Source: Opisthorchis felineus
Taxonomy: Eukaryota; Platyhelminthes; Trematoda; Opisthorchiida; Opisthorchiidae
DNA: 64,000 nucleotides
Assembly: GCA_004794785.1 (NCBI GenBank)
Contig: SJOL01002271.1
Location: 7,583 to 71,582, forward strand
Direction of reading: 5' to 3'
Positions 23,172 to 35,255 of this stretch are shown here, piece after piece (position 1 is the stretch's first letter; the number at the start of each line of letters is the position of its first letter). The translations under genes were made by a program, and so were the position numbers. The notes beneath the pieces are model-generated. The model made no database searches. It was not told where the DNA came from and saw only the letters and a program-made list of their open reading frames with translations.

Positions 23172-23363
23172 GGATCTCCGGGCGAAAATTCCCATAACTC
23201 GTCATCTAATCTGGCTGACAAAGCATCCACGTCTAGAAAATCACCTGTTAACCACGGGCCTTCAGCTCATCGTCGATCCAGTAATTTTCGCACTTTTTCG
23301 AATTTGCCCACATTGACGCAGGCACACCCGAGCAGTTTTGCTACAAACGTATCCAACTTTAAG
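23172..23363 (+). CDS. Candidate Ser/Asn-rich internal exon
   Basis: 64 codons, phase 0 to 0, between acceptor CCAATTTTCAG (23171; an alternative CAG is at 23156) and donor TTTAAG/GTGAAT (23364). The peptide starts GSPGENSHNSSSNLADKAST and continues rich in Ser, Asn, Pro and Arg, like a disordered linker. There is no structured domain. The same frame is open well upstream of the acceptor. Confidence 0.32.
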
Positions 23364-24526
23364 GTGAATTCCTAATAACTGGATAGGTATGTTCAACTGA
23401 GAAAATTTTGTTTAACGGCAACCCTTTGTGATTTCAGTCCAGCTGTCAAAGGGTTCACATTGGGCGCATGGCGTGTGTCAAATGAAGTGGGTGACATTTT
23501 CAAGGATTTTCAACTCACGAATTGTTCTTTTAACAGATTCTTCTCACCTTGTGACTCTCATACAAGTCGTTGCTGAAGGCTTCAATATCACTAGCGGGAA
23601 AGGCGTCTTACACCCATAGACGCAGAAGCCAGTTTTCATTCATTTGGACTCAATTCCTGAGTGTAACCTTTGTGTATCACACGCCCTGCTCATGCGTATT
23701 TGGATGGGCTGTCCTTGTAAACGCCATCAGCGGATAACTCAACACATTAATCTCTTCATAAGTTCTTTGATTGAGTGGGATTCATTAATCCCCATAATTA
23801 TTTCATTCAAAGTTAATCTGTCAATGGATTAACTAGTTGGATCAGTTGTTGCTCCGCTTATCCTTTGGGATGAAGGTGCACTGATCGACTACTCTCTCAC
23901 TCTTTTTTCCACGTCAACTTAAGCAAAACAAAAAAGACTCATCATCAGTTCTGAATTACCACCGCCTGGGACGTATCTGAACCTGTGTATCTGCAGCGCC
24001 TGAGGGTAGAAAGGCATAATAACACTTCCGAAACTGCTGGGAGACCTAAACTCACGGATGACGGGTAGTACGGGTCCTTGTGGAAATCGATAGATAAACA
24101 ACGATATGAACAAGTAGCCAAGCGCTGGAGCTGAGAGTTACATCAGCACCGGGGTGGTCAGCTGCAGTGAAGGTCGAATCACCCGAATTTTGTAAACAGT
24201 AGCGTCTAGATAAACAAGGCACCGTAGGATTATGTACATTACCGGGGGAACCTTGTGTTCGAGTTTCAGAAGCGCAATATACATCTGTTGACAAGGTATC
24301 GACAGGGACCTCTGGAGCAACATTTTGGCCAATTTTTTTCATTGTTTCACATACTCGGTTGCAATAAAAAAGGAAGCGATATATTGGAAACGGAAACAAA
24401 ACAACAAATGTGCATGCTATTAGTCGCTACTTTGGATACAGGACTGACAAACCCATGACTGTGATATACAGAAGTGTAGCTGTCAACTGAGACAGAAATG
24501 AATTGAAGAGATTGTACTGAAGAAGG

Positions 24527-24845
24527 ATTGGAGGTGTCAGCAATAGCCTGTTTTAAATTACCCATCCTGCTTCGTGCAGTAAGTAAGGCTACCCGGCTGG
24601 TGGCACCACGTGACAACCCTTGTCGCATGAAATTATTGTAATACCGAAGTCCCAACCCCCAACCGGGAAGGTCGGTAGACTGGGTTAGTCTGAATTTCGT
24701 CCATTGGGTCACCTGATGTGAGAGACTGCGGGTGTTATACAGCTAACCTGCATTATGCCACAGCAGGTCATGGAAGCGCAAAAGCCGTCACAACATGGTA
24801 AGGTCTAGTCTCCTCCTGCAGAGATTCGGTTTCTTCGTGACAAAA
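24527..24845 (-). mobile_element. S2 SINE-like copy, diverged
   Basis: The right end matches the S2 leader (TTGTGACGGCTTTTGCG on the minus strand). The left end matches the S2 tail (GGTGCCACCAGCCGGGTAGC on the minus strand). The middle keeps only a degraded B-box-like GGGGGTTGGGACTT. It lacks most of the tRNA core and body seen in 4046-4510. Confidence 0.55.
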
Positions 24846-25133
24846 ACGTACAGTGGAATGAATCGTGCGTAGATTAGCCCAGGTAGTCTTAGTCAGACCG
24901 GACCTATCCAGAGCCACTTTAGAACCACTCAAAACAGGTTGACCAGAGTGAAACAATAAAGGACGTAAATGTGGCGTACAAATCCACTCCGGGTGGGCAA
25001 AATGACAATGCAGTTAAACCAAAATCGGCCGTACAACGAGCTGAACAGGCGGCTTTCGAGTCCATACATTACTGCTGCATTTTAGGGTAGGTAGGAATAT
25101 GTGGCAATATGTGCTACTTGTTAAGCTCTACAG

Positions 25134-25317
25134 GTTGCTTGTTCGTCAGATCTCTCTCGCATGTCATCTGGCCCTTCGTTATGATATCCGCGAGCTCATT
25201 CCGCTAGTAGCAAAAGCGCTACGATCAGGGAGAAATTTCGCCACGTTTCAGGCTTTTCCGGTGCTGGTTTCCGCTCTGCGCGCCCATCTATCTGTTCAGC
25301 TAATGCAAGGACAATAA
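25134..25317 (+). CDS. Candidate 3'-terminal exon, helical protein
   Basis: The acceptor TTGTTAAGCTCTACAG ends at 25133; one base then completes a codon, followed by 60 open codons to TAA. The peptide (LLVRQISLACHLALRYDIRE, then ELIPLVAKALRSGRNFATFQ) has regular Leu/Ala/Ile spacing typical of amphipathic helices, and its codons are more GC-rich than the surroundings. No family is named. A Penelope-like element begins about 120 bases after the stop. An in-frame ATG at 25099 could instead make this a short single-exon frame. Confidence 0.35.
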
Positions 25318-25474
25318 GGACGAGACTGTCATTACGCAAAATGTAAAAAACATTTCACCAGTAACATACCAGATTAGGCAATTTCCAAGTGGATTTGTTT
25401 CCCTACAAGGCTAGATAATTAAAAATAGGGCAGGAGTGGTAAATAGTTTGTTCGCTGAGCTGGGTAATTTAATT

Positions 25475-25514
25475 GCAAACGTTTCATCACCAGTCGAGAT
25501 GACATCATCATTGC
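25475..25514 (-). ncRNA. Hammerhead-like fold in PLE terminal region (R2)
   Basis: The minus strand reads GCA, then ATGATGA (core with the first C changed), a stem II of TCATC/GGTGA with loop TCGACT, then GAAAC, GT and T, and TGC pairing back to GCA. The order matches a type I hammerhead, but the first core base is mutated and stem I is only about 3 bp before internal loops. Confidence 0.5.
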
Positions 25515-25899
25515 GTTGTTAGGGAGCGTAGTGGAGAGTAGTGATGGGTCGGTGGTTGTGGGTTGAGTAGTGTTGCGTATGTTTTAATATACGTGCTGCT
25601 AACCGGGGCTGACCTTCGATCACGATTAGTTGTTCGGTCTGGAGGTTCAATTGGTTGTTCTATTATCCCGTGCCCTGATTAATCAATGACCACGTGACCT
25701 TTGAGCTTGGCCTCCCCTGCTCTCGTATTCTGGTCGACGCTTGAGTAACCTCTGTCATTGACGCCTCTGGGTTTCAGCATGTGATTTTTGTTGATCCGAC
25801 GCAGGGAGGTTCACTGTTTCTTCACTGGTTTCTTGTTAATCCGATATTAGGTTCTCTTTGAGAACTCCGGTTGAGATGCCGGTCCTTTGCACTCACTGG

Positions 25900-26110
25900 T
25901 GTCTCCGTGTCTACGTATGCCAATATTTATGCGTTTTCCATATTGAACTTGTGGCCTTCTTGGTCTTCGTGTATGGATATCAAGGACAGGGGGTCATGTC
26001 TCCTGACGGCCGCGTTGTGTTCCTTTATTCAGGTGCATAATTTCCTCCCAGTCTGTCCAACGTAGAAGTTGTTGCAATTGTTGCAGTTGATTTGGCATAT
26101 CACACTGTTC
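25900..26110 (-). pseudogene. PLE GIY-YIG endonuclease remnant
   Basis: In a frame shifted from the RT part, the minus strand encodes VICQINCNNCNNFYVGQTGR followed by KLCT. This is the typical Cys-containing PLE lead-in and the Y-V-G-Q-T-G-R-K-L motif of the GIY-YIG nuclease. A TGA and a TAA interrupt the domain soon after. In PLEs this nuclease nicks the target site for integration. Confidence 0.85.
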
Positions 26111-26180
26111 CTCTTGGTTTTATCTTGGTTGTCCTTCGGTCTGGAGATCAGCTTCCTTAAAGTGGCGTTCGGTTTGTAGG

Positions 26181-27011
26181 CTACGAGGATTCATTTTGAG
26201 CTAATAATCTGGTTGTGAGTTCAGATGTATTCTTGATAGTAGGTAGGACTACTCGTCCGGTCACTTGTTCTTGCCGTTGCTGTTTTTGAAATGTCTTCTT
26301 CCTCAAGCATCTCCTGATAAAATTCCTCGGATGCATGTTATTCTGGAAAACTCTGAATAGAATAATTTCCTCCTTCTTCCTCAGTTCTGTGGCACTGCAA
26401 CTTGTCTCGGCCCTCTTAAACAGGGTTTGAACGCAGCTTTTCTTGTGGCCCACTGAATGACTGCTGGTGTAGTTCAGTAGTTGATCCGCATGTGTCTCTT
26501 TCCGGTATACGCAGTTTTCTAGAGTCCCATATGCCTTCCTCTTCACTAAAACGTCCAAGAATGCTAGTCGGTTGTTCCTCTCCAGTTCACTTTTACATGT
26601 GATATCTCCAAACTTGGTGTTGAGTAGTTCATTCGCATTGCGTACTGAATCTCGTTTCATGGTGACAAATGTGTTGTATGTGTAGCAGATCCATAGATTT
26701 AGATTGATGATTAGTAGCACCGCGAACTCCAGTTTTTCCACTACCGCCTCAGTGATAGGACGTGATATTGGAGGTCCCATGGAAGTCCCTTTCAGCTGTT
26801 GATATATTTATCCATCGAAGCTAAAATATGCATCCACGAAAAGGTCCAACAGCTTGCAGAGAGCTTCAGGTTTCACAATCCCTGTGGTTTTTGGATTATT
26901 CCTAAGCCGTTCTGCTATTGCTTCCCTGGCAAGGTTGTGGTTGAATAAAGTTGTAAGATAGAGTTCCAGAAGGTGATACAATTGGTCAAAGTAGAGTTTT
27001 TTCTTGGACAT
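26181..27011 (-). pseudogene. PLE reverse transcriptase remnant
   Basis: One frame runs from about 27011 to 26181, interrupted by a TAA at 26808-26810 that replaces the Gln codon after YFSFDG. Recognisable PLE blocks are FVDAYFSFDG, QQLKGTSMGPPIS, ERNNRLAFLDVLVKRK and ENCVYRKETHADQLLNY. The catalytic Y-V-D-D box is changed to YTYN (26684-26673), so both metal-binding aspartates are gone and the enzyme would be dead even without the stop. More 5' pieces appear in another frame up to about 27130. The family call rests on block order known for PLEs. Confidence 0.85.
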
Positions 27012-29429
27012 CTTTGTAGCCCGTAGGATTTTGCAATATTGATGATTTGTTCTCCTCTAGGTTTAGACCCACTAATTTGTAGAGAGGCCGCGGAAACCAA
27101 CACGACCCAAGTAACAAAAGGGACGAGATGCGTCTGATGCCAGATTTACCTTCAATGTTCCACGAGCGGTTGTACGAACAGTCACCATCAGCGATTGTGA
27201 GCATTCAACAGTTATACGGAGAATTTTGAGTTCGGACCATTCGGGGTATGTGAGTTTTGCTGATGATCCTCAACAAAGATGAAATAGTGACCCCTGCATT
27301 TATAGCGTAGAAGGATATTGATTGACAAGATGTGGACCAAGAGTGGAACTTCAAAATATACTTCTAGCTCTAGAATTTGATAAAATGCTGGGGCTGTATC
27401 GTGGGCCCACTCCATTTAGGTCACTGTGGGTCGAATCGACCAGCTTTTGAGGATGATTCAATGGAGCGTTGGTGATTTTGTCATGCTCGATAGTGTGAAC
27501 AAGCCGCCAGGATGAATGCTATTATTATTTTCGTGGGTTCCTTAACTCCAGTCGTTACAGACGCAGTTACTTTTTGGTAAAACCCTCAGAAAAGACCAGG
27601 TCTTTGGTTGCTTGATAAAAGCTTCACTGGAACTGTCTCTCTGGACAGACAAACTCACGGAAGAGACTAACTTTTGCCAAACTATCTGCAGTGAAGCAGC
27701 TGTGGTGCATTACAAAATATGTCAATCATGTCACTTTATAGAACTGTAAGATTCGGTCCAATTTCAAGTTTGGTCTGATGAGGTACGTTCTAAATTTGGT
27801 ATTCTTCGTGGCTGTCGTATGAGGGTAAGTAAAAATCAATGTACCATACATTATTTATCAGTGAGTTAACTGGATAGCGCACATAAGCACATACGATCCT
27901 TCTAGGTGGACAACCATGTTTGTCAGTAAATCTGCACATTGACATCAGGTAGACTTTATCAGGCTGCGTGGCTAGTTCGAGTCGAAAATCCCTCTGGACG
28001 TGCAGGGTTGGTCCGGCTCAACGAGGCCAGTTAGAGAGGACCAGTTGCGGCTGGTTTGTCTGGTTTTCAAAGACACAACACACGACTGTGTTTGTATGCA
28101 ACCGGTTATTTCATGATGCTAACTGTGGTAGGATGGAAGTGGAACTCGTCACCAACCGCTGAATTAAACCTGAAGAGGGTAACAACAACATAGTTTTGTG
28201 GAAAGAACGGCAAAGAGATTTTTAACGCGGTAATGATTTTTGCGACTTCTAATGTGAGAATAGCCAGCTTCCTCACTAGTGTTGACTCACACGGGAATCT
28301 GTTATCCCTTGAGAATGGTGTTTTTTTTTAGAAAGACAATTATCTTAAAGGATTTTGACGGATGAAAATAAACGGCATTGACAAAGGAATGGCTTTTTAT
28401 GGCAGAAGCACATTGCGTGGCTTTACAAATTTGATGTTCAATTTTGCACTTCTTGGGGGAGCAGTCCCGAAAACTGACCACATTTAGTAGACGTGGAATA
28501 GCCCCCTCGCATAAAGGATTGTAACTAACAAGTGGTGACCTTGAAGAAAGATAATTATTGGTCCTTTCAAACGGGACAACCACATGTACCTAATTCTTGT
28601 ACTCACAGTATGCTTTCCTGGACTGGTTCTCATGAGTGAGAGCTGGTTAGAAAACCTATCATAGTGAATAACTGTGTTGCGAACCAGATCTGACAATATA
28701 TATATTACTCCTCCCCAATTTGTTACCGTACATAAGATAAAAATATTGATGAGCGGGGAAATCAAGAAAGGAAGTACTTGTCTGCTTCCCTAGTACAAAT
28801 TTTCCTGATTTCCCAGGAGACCTTTGGATAAAGATGCAGTCGGTTGTAACCAATATGAAGCATATAAGCAGACACGCATCTTTTGCATTTTGTAACATTT
28901 TAGTCTTGCAGGGACCACAGCTGCGCCAATTTTACCCTCGGGTCTGATTTATGACTATACTAATAACGCCCGAAGATGCAGTGACCCTTATGGTCCCGTG
29001 AAACTTTGAGACATCTTTGTTGAATACTCTTTGGATTTTGAACATGTACCCCGTGAAATGTGATGACATTAAACTTTATACGTAGCTTTACAGCTGGTAG
29101 TATTCTGAGAAGTTTCTGCAAGGGAAGCTGGTCGATTACATGCATTTAGGTCACATGGCTCCCCTCATGAGGGACCACTACTTAACTGCGATTACTCAAG
29201 TCAGATCCCCCGAAATTTCGCCCGGGAGTGACACATTTTCTAAAAGGCATCCCACAATTCTTAACAGCGACCACCCAAGGTACCTCCAAGAGGGATTTCG
29301 TTCTCAACAGAAAAGACTCAGAACCAGTGTTTTCCGGTATTCCGCTACCAAGTATCTACCTGACAAAACGAATGACTACGTTTTATGCTATAGGTGACCA
29401 GGGGCCGGTTAACATGGATTTCATCTTGG

Positions 29430-29635
29430 CTGTTAATCAGGTGCAGCTTGATCTGTTCAACGAGCTTGGCAATTGGCTTGCAAACGTTTCGTCATCGTTC
29501 GGGTAGAAAGCTTGAGTGCGCGCTTGGGTGCGCACTGACAGCCAAACAGGCACCAACGACATCTCAAAAGATGACGAAACGTTTGCAAGCCAGTTTCGAA
29601 CCTCGGTGAACAGATCAACTGCCACCTGATCAACA
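29430..29635. mobile_element. R2 (PLE terminal-repeat-like) palindromic copy
   Basis: The left half (GCTTGCAAACGTTTCGTCAT) and right half (GATGACGAAACGTTTGCAAG) are inverted copies. They are flanked by GATCTGTTCAACGAGCTTGG and its inverted counterpart near 29607-29625. GAAACGTTTGC is the hammerhead 3' core of the R2 family. The spacer (29500-29560) is unrelated. Confidence 0.7.
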
Positions 29636-29939
29636 GGCAGTTAAACCACCCCGAGCTGCTAATATTTAGACACATTGTCAATAATTTCCATCTTTATTTC
29701 CCAGAACTTTTACTGCTGCCATTTTACGGAAACCAACTGAGGGAACCAAAATATGTGGACCTATATGGGTGGTTCTTGGAAGCTTTGCAGGTTCACTTTA
29801 TTGGGAACTTCGTCTTCTGAGAGTAGTTTTCCTAAAATCGCTTGACCGGATCCGGAAAGAAACGGAGAAAACACTGAAGGGAGCAACACGATGTACAGTG
29901 CGCTATCGAGGGGAAAGTTTGCATCCCAGCTCGTACAGG

Positions 29940-30160
29940 TGGGTGCTGTTGTGTTTTCTGAGCTGTGCAATTTGTTTGCAAATGTCTTACCACCAACCGA
30001 GGTGACATCATGTGTGTAGTATGTTGGCGGCTAATCGTAGTAACTCTTGTACAAAATGGCGCACTGCGACACACCTCCAACTTACTACGCACAGACGGAG
30101 TCACCTCGGTTGGGGATGAAACGTTTGCAAATAAATTTACCGGCCCAGTGATCAAAATAC
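29940..30160. mobile_element. R2 (PLE terminal-repeat-like) palindromic copy
   Basis: Inverted halves: ACCACCAACCGAGGTGACAT on the left and GTCACCTCGGTTGGGGATGA on the right. Each is followed outward by GTTTGCAAA-type sequence as in the terminal region of the PLE at 25440-25660. Confidence 0.7.
30088..30128 (+). ncRNA. Hammerhead-like fold (R2)
   Basis: GCA, CAGACGGA (compare CTGANGA: U4 changed and one base inserted), stem II GTCACC/GGGGAT with loop TCGGTT, then GAAAC GTTTGC. It is near-core but probably inactive. Confidence 0.45.
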
Positions 30161-31367
30161 CAACCATCAAATACAGTGTCCTGCCTGTGGAGTTCATAAC
30201 TTACTTGAGGGAATGCCACCATTTGTCCACTTAGTTCATTCGTTTTTCATGTAGGCTGTTTTCGGACAGCTGTTCACACTATATCACCTCTTGCTGACAA
30301 GCTGACACCTTTAGCCGATCTCTTGTTGAATATTTTCAGAGTTTTTTTTTCACAGTATTCTTCAGAGGACACAAGTCGACCACAACAGCTGAACAGTCGG
30401 CTCTCAGCAAAGTGGCAAAGACTGAACGATCAGAAGTTCCCATAAAGTTAAAGATTGTGAACAATACCCAGCTAAGTTGGCTTTACTAATGGTTGCAGCC
30501 ATTTTGGGCCGGAAAATCCAACCTTTTCTGAAGAACTCTTCAAGTAATCTCAGTGCGCTGCAAACATCACCGTTAGTTGTCAAACAGGTAATTCAGGTAG
30601 TTGGTTAACGGGCTAGATACTATGAGTTAGATGGATGCCATTTAGCGCGCAAACACCTTCGTTTACAAGATTTTGAATAGGAGGTAATGTATATTAGCAC
30701 CGTGAGTGATCAACCAAAAGGAGAGGTATGGTTTACGTACGCCTTTTTTTTACTGTGCCCTCTGCAAAGACACTTCCATTGTTGTGGTGAAAATTCCGTG
30801 GTTGGTTCTGAAACACCCCTAAGAATGGGAACCATGTCGCTGAATTTCTAGAACTTTAGGAACCTGATCTGTGGACATCTATATCACGTGTAAAGTCGAG
30901 TTCATTGAAGTCAAGCAAACCCATTAGTGAATTTCAAGCATGCAACCCTGCAGCAATATCACATGTGAATGATAGACTAATTCGACACACGTCAAACGAT
31001 CACCGGAAGTGTCCATCAATCACAGCTTTACATAAGCAGACAAGACACATGGTGGTTACGCAAAGCAGTTTAAGTAGCTAGAAAACGCAGCAACGGGGTA
31101 TCGAAAATGCGGTAAGCAAAAGTTCCGATGAGTAGGGGTTGGTACTTGAAATAAGAGCAAGAGTTATGTGTGGCTTGATGAGTGACTGGCGTTGCGGGTG
31201 TAGAACGGTAAAAGATTTTATCAAGAAATCAACCGAGCTATTTTCTTGAGAGTTTGCTGCGCGTATATTAATGCTTTAGCGGCCTGAGGTAAACACATTG
31301 CCCTGAGAAAGGAAATCCAGTGGTTATATATCTACGAGTGAAGAACACAAACTGTTCTTGATTTCAG

Positions 31368-31571
31368 ACGATTAAAATATTGTGGGTTGAAGGTAGCATG
31401 GACATGGAGGTCGGCGAAGGGTACCTGGTAGTGGTAGAGTTAGTTACTTCTCGATGGAAATCCCGGGGAGATGAACACCGGAAACATCGAAGGGTTGGTG
31501 GCCATCCAGTAGTCATTTATAAGGTGGCAGAAAAAAAAGAAGTTTTAAGATTTCTGAATCTCAAGAATGAG
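31368..31571 (+). CDS. Candidate internal exon, strong splice sites
   Basis: 68 open codons, phase 0 to 0, between acceptor CTGTTCTTGATTTCAG (31367) and donor AATGAG/GTAAGA (31572). The peptide starts TIKILWVEGSMDMEVGEGYL and continues with alternating hydrophobic stretches and a basic patch (RGDEHRKHRRVGGHP), suggesting beta strands with a charged loop. No family was recognised. It is one of the best-bounded open exons in the window. Confidence 0.4.
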
Positions 31572-31954
31572 GTAAGAACATCGTTGGATAAAGTTTGTTC
31601 TAGGTACGCGATGGCTACGGTCATTCGCTATGTCGTCAGCTACGCCAAATAAGCAAATCAGGGATGGGAAGGTTTTACAACCAAAAGAAGAGGTAAAAAG
31701 GAGAAAACTATCGCCTTAGGCAATACTGACATAAGCCGGCAGTAGAGACGCGAGCTGATCGACCATACTTGCGAATTACGTGCAGTTTATCAATTAGTTC
31801 TTATCTACATTTGTCAACCGCCTGCATCGATAAAAAGCTAAAGTACTCGTCTTCTGTGAAGTGCATGACTATAGTCCACGGACAACAAACATAGTATAAG
31901 CTTTCGTAATGATTGTAGATGTAACTGGAATAGTGTCGATTCCATGTTTTTTGT

Positions 31955-32066
31955 CGGGCTGGACATCATTAATGAGCGCACTGATGAAGTCCCCACAATT
32001 GGTGACGGAACGCTTGTAAGTAAATTGCAAACTTCGATGAAAAGACCAACAGCCAGTTGATCAACA
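31955..32066 (+). mobile_element. R2 repeat fragment
   Basis: A single plus-oriented copy of the R2 terminal segment, ending in CAACAGCCAGTTGATCAAC. No left inverted half is obvious. Confidence 0.65.
31978..32016 (+). ncRNA. Hammerhead-like ribozyme (R2), intact CTGATGA
   Basis: GCGCA, then a perfect CTGATGA (31981-31987). Stem II GTCCCC/GGTGAC has one mismatch and loop ACAATT. GGAAC replaces GAAAC, then GC, T and TGT follow. The A13-type change in GAAA probably kills activity. It is the best core among the R2 copies and shows that the ancestor carried a true hammerhead. Confidence 0.55.
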
Positions 32067-33245
32067 ATCACTTAACGCGACTGGGCTGCCAATGTTCCGA
32101 TATACTGATTATTCAACTTTATCTTGCCAAGTTTGCTTATCTCTTCATTCCGAAATCCAGTGAATCTCCTACAATTGGTATGAGTGTGCTTGCATATCTT
32201 AAAACTGTCAACATTATGAATTGTTTTTTTAACTGTACAGGCTATCATACACAGTTATGGAAGTATCACGCTGGTATTGTAAGTTCATAGTTGTACATTA
32301 GCGTGACAACGCGCAATATAATATTATCCGGGGAATACGGCCACATGATGTGTCCCGAAAAGGGAAACCGGTAGTTGACAATCGAAATGTTTTAGCAACA
32401 TCATGGGTAGCTTTTTATGTCAAAAATTGTTTATGTGATGGTCCCCTATCAAGATAAACACAGCCCATCGCGTTAAAGCGTCTATGAAACTAATACAACG
32501 GACAATGGTTCCAAGTGGATGTTTATAAAGCCTTCTCAGCTGGTTTGTGCAGCAATATCCCTTCCAGTGTTGCTGTTATTTGTTGTTGAGCGGCCTTTAC
32601 AAGGGCTGACCTCTGATTTTGGGTGACGAAATTGCTGTGTTAGTTCCAGTGTTTCAATATTTTATGATCAAAAAACGAGTTGCACGTATAATCGAAAAAA
32701 TAGTTCAACATACCTCAGCTAGGGTGGAAAGTGACCACTGTTTGGGGCCAAGTACAAGTTGGGGGAGCAGCCTCCAATATAAAGTGTTTTATCTTAATTG
32801 TTTGCTGTTCTGTATAAGACAACTTACAACTTCACCATAAAGCAACCCGGAGAATAAAGGTCGACGTGTGTACCGCACGGAGATAAGCACGAACCAGTGT
32901 GAAGAGTACCCGGATTTCACTGCTTTGGACCGTTGAATTTCATCAGTAGACTGTTAGGCAGACCGGTGTGGAAATCTTTCCGTTTCATATTTGCTATTTG
33001 TTATTACCACGTACTGCAGTTAGGACGTAATCTGTGATCTGAACTGAGGTCACATAAATAGCCTTAGTGAAATCGAGTCTACAGGGCGGGGATTCTCCGA
33101 GGACTTGTATTGTGCATCCATGTGCACTTGCCGTCAGCTGCGTACCAAATACAGAATCTTCTACACAAAGAGCTGGAAATCCGTCAGTCTATGGGAAATT
33201 ACAAAATGCACTAGTTGAAGCGTCATATCTCATCTTTATTACCAG

Positions 33246-33439
33246 CCTCTCTCGGTTTGAAAAGCACCCTCTGGCCACCTGATCCCTCTATTACCGATAT
33301 TATTGAATCAGAGAGACGTCGGAGTCCTGTTGCACAACCCTCGGTGATTGAAAGCAAAACAGTTAGAATGCACCTACATTTTAGCCAAGTCAAGACTCTC
33401 TGCACAGGCTGGGCTAGTCAACCGCCGTGCCTTCGTTGA
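33246..33439 (+). CDS. Candidate exon, possibly terminal
   Basis: An excellent acceptor (TCATCTTTATTACCAG, 33245) is followed by a frame starting two bases into a codon and open for 63 codons to a TGA at 33437-33439. The peptide includes WPPDPSITDIIESERRRSPV, then AQPSVIESKTVRMHLHF. A possible donor ACA/GTTAGA at about 33361 would shorten it. No close AATAAA was seen. No family was recognised. Confidence 0.3.
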
Positions 33440-35065
33440 CTTAAAGTCTGACTTAAGAAGAAAATAGATAAATTCAGCGGTATTGAAAACGTTTGACCAC
33501 TTATTAAAGGCTAGAACCATACTCTGCGCGTGAAAGGTTGTCTTGCCTTTGCGTACTTACTCCTTCATGATGAAACCCTGTGGAACTCCACATTTGTGGA
33601 TGGCTCAACCGTGCCGACAGCAGTAATAAAATAGAGTTTCCTACCAAATGGCTATCGAGGTGAATAAGTCGGCCAACGGTAATCGGAGCACTGTGCTGAT
33701 TCGCATGATTGTCATACAACAAACGGGTTTGCACGGGGCTAAAAATAGCCCCACGTGCAAGTTGCTGATGCCAACGTAGAGCACATGAAACGAAATCGAT
33801 GAGTCGACAGGCAGAAACCCCATTGGGCTACATGTTGATTGCAGCATGATGGCGTAGCAAACAACACAGACAATATTTCGCCTATCTTAGGGCACTGGCA
33901 TCACTCATCAACTCTCGCAGGTCTCGGCAGTTGTCCTACCGAAAACCATCTCACTGTCAGATGCACATGGCTACGCCATCTGGACAGGCATTGATATTCG
34001 TGAGGAAAACTGATGGTCGGGTATGGAATAATTTATTGCCATTTGAATACGTTTGTGAGGGTTGTTGACGATTGCCCGTTTTCCCATTCCTTCCAGTAGA
34101 AAACCACCTCAACAACTGACTGACTGTAAACACTGGATGGAAAATTAGGATGAATTTATCACTGTGTCAGCCGGGCGTAACAACCCAGGATTGTCCGTCT
34201 TTCTTGGATTTTAATGTCTGAATTCCCACTGGGCTATTACAGGAAAGATGGTAAAAACCAGTAGATTTCTATGGTCAGTGTTCATCTCATTGGAAAAAGA
34301 GATTTTGTGTCGGAAAATCTCACCCAAATTTGATGAGGTGTACCCTACCCGTCAATTTATCATACCATTTTATTCAATATTCCTCGCTACTCCTGAAATA
34401 ACATAGTGGAGAAAATTCAGCGCCAAATATTTAGTCAAGTTGGGCATAAACAACTAATAGGAATGTGGGTAAGCACATGCGCAACATTGTAGGTTTGCAC
34501 AGATTTGTCGCCGGTAGAGTGGGGAAAGAATGAAAAACGCCTGATTAATCTGTGGCGCTAAATGCTCATTTGCCGGTTAGCATGGTGTTGAAGGAAGGCT
34601 CGGCAGAAATTCAACTAGTGGATCACTAGTTTATTATATTTTGTACACCAAGACAGTTTCGTGTTCCCCAGTAATGACATAACCGGTAGTGGGCAGTTTA
34701 TAGTATACTATAACCTTAGGAGTAGTGTCGTAAGAAGGAAAACTCATTGATTGTTGAATAACAAAACTGAGACGAACTTTTGCAGCACAGTCAACTGAAT
34801 AAGGCTACAGCGTCGTTTGTTTTTCATTTAACTTGGTCTGTTCTACAATAGCTTGAGTCTACTCAGTTCTGTTAACTGCCAGCGGAAAAGAACTTGAAGA
34901 AGTGGAAAAAACTAGAATTTCCACGACAGCATTGGGTGGGTGCACTGTCCGTCCCAAATCTCGCATTGAGGGGCATGGATTGACAGCAGGGATGAGTGAG
35001 TTCGTTCAAACCGAGTTTGACAATGCGTTATCTGCATAAAACTCTTCATATTTCCATATCCGTTC

Positions 35066-35255
35066 TGAGATGGCGAGATGGCTCAGTGGCTAGAGCGAGA
35101 ATTTACTGACTGGAAGGTCGAACCCGACCTCTGTGTCTCGACTTCTCCTGTACGGGGGTTGGGCAACCTGGCAGTATCCGAGTCGTCATGTTTCATTCGG
35201 GTGGCATAGCAGCTAAGCGCCGAAAGCGTGTTACAGCTGAACGATTTTCGTTGTG
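35066..35255 (+). mobile_element. S1 tRNA-derived SINE-like copy
   Basis: Plus-strand copy with head GAGATGGCTCAGTGGCTAGA, B-box-like AGGTCGAACCCGACC, body TTGGGCAACCTGGCAGTATC and tail GTGTTACAGCTGAACGATTT. The head is preceded by a short duplication (GAGATGGC). Confidence 0.72.

Larger units (their letters stand above)
25440..27130 (-). mobile_element. Penelope-like retroelement (PLE), degenerate, 5'-truncated
   Basis: Minus-strand remnant with the PLE domain order: reverse transcriptase fragments (about 27130-26181), then a GIY-YIG endonuclease motif (about 26110-25900), then a terminal region (25660-25440) shared with the R2 repeats. The coding frame is broken by stops and frameshifts. 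Transcription would have run right to left. It lies just downstream of the candidate exon 25134-25317 on the other strand. Confidence 0.88.

Noticed and set aside
29769..30234. Overlapping frames of 78-121 codons on both strands
   Set aside because: They arise from the palindromic R2 copy, so both strands read similarly.
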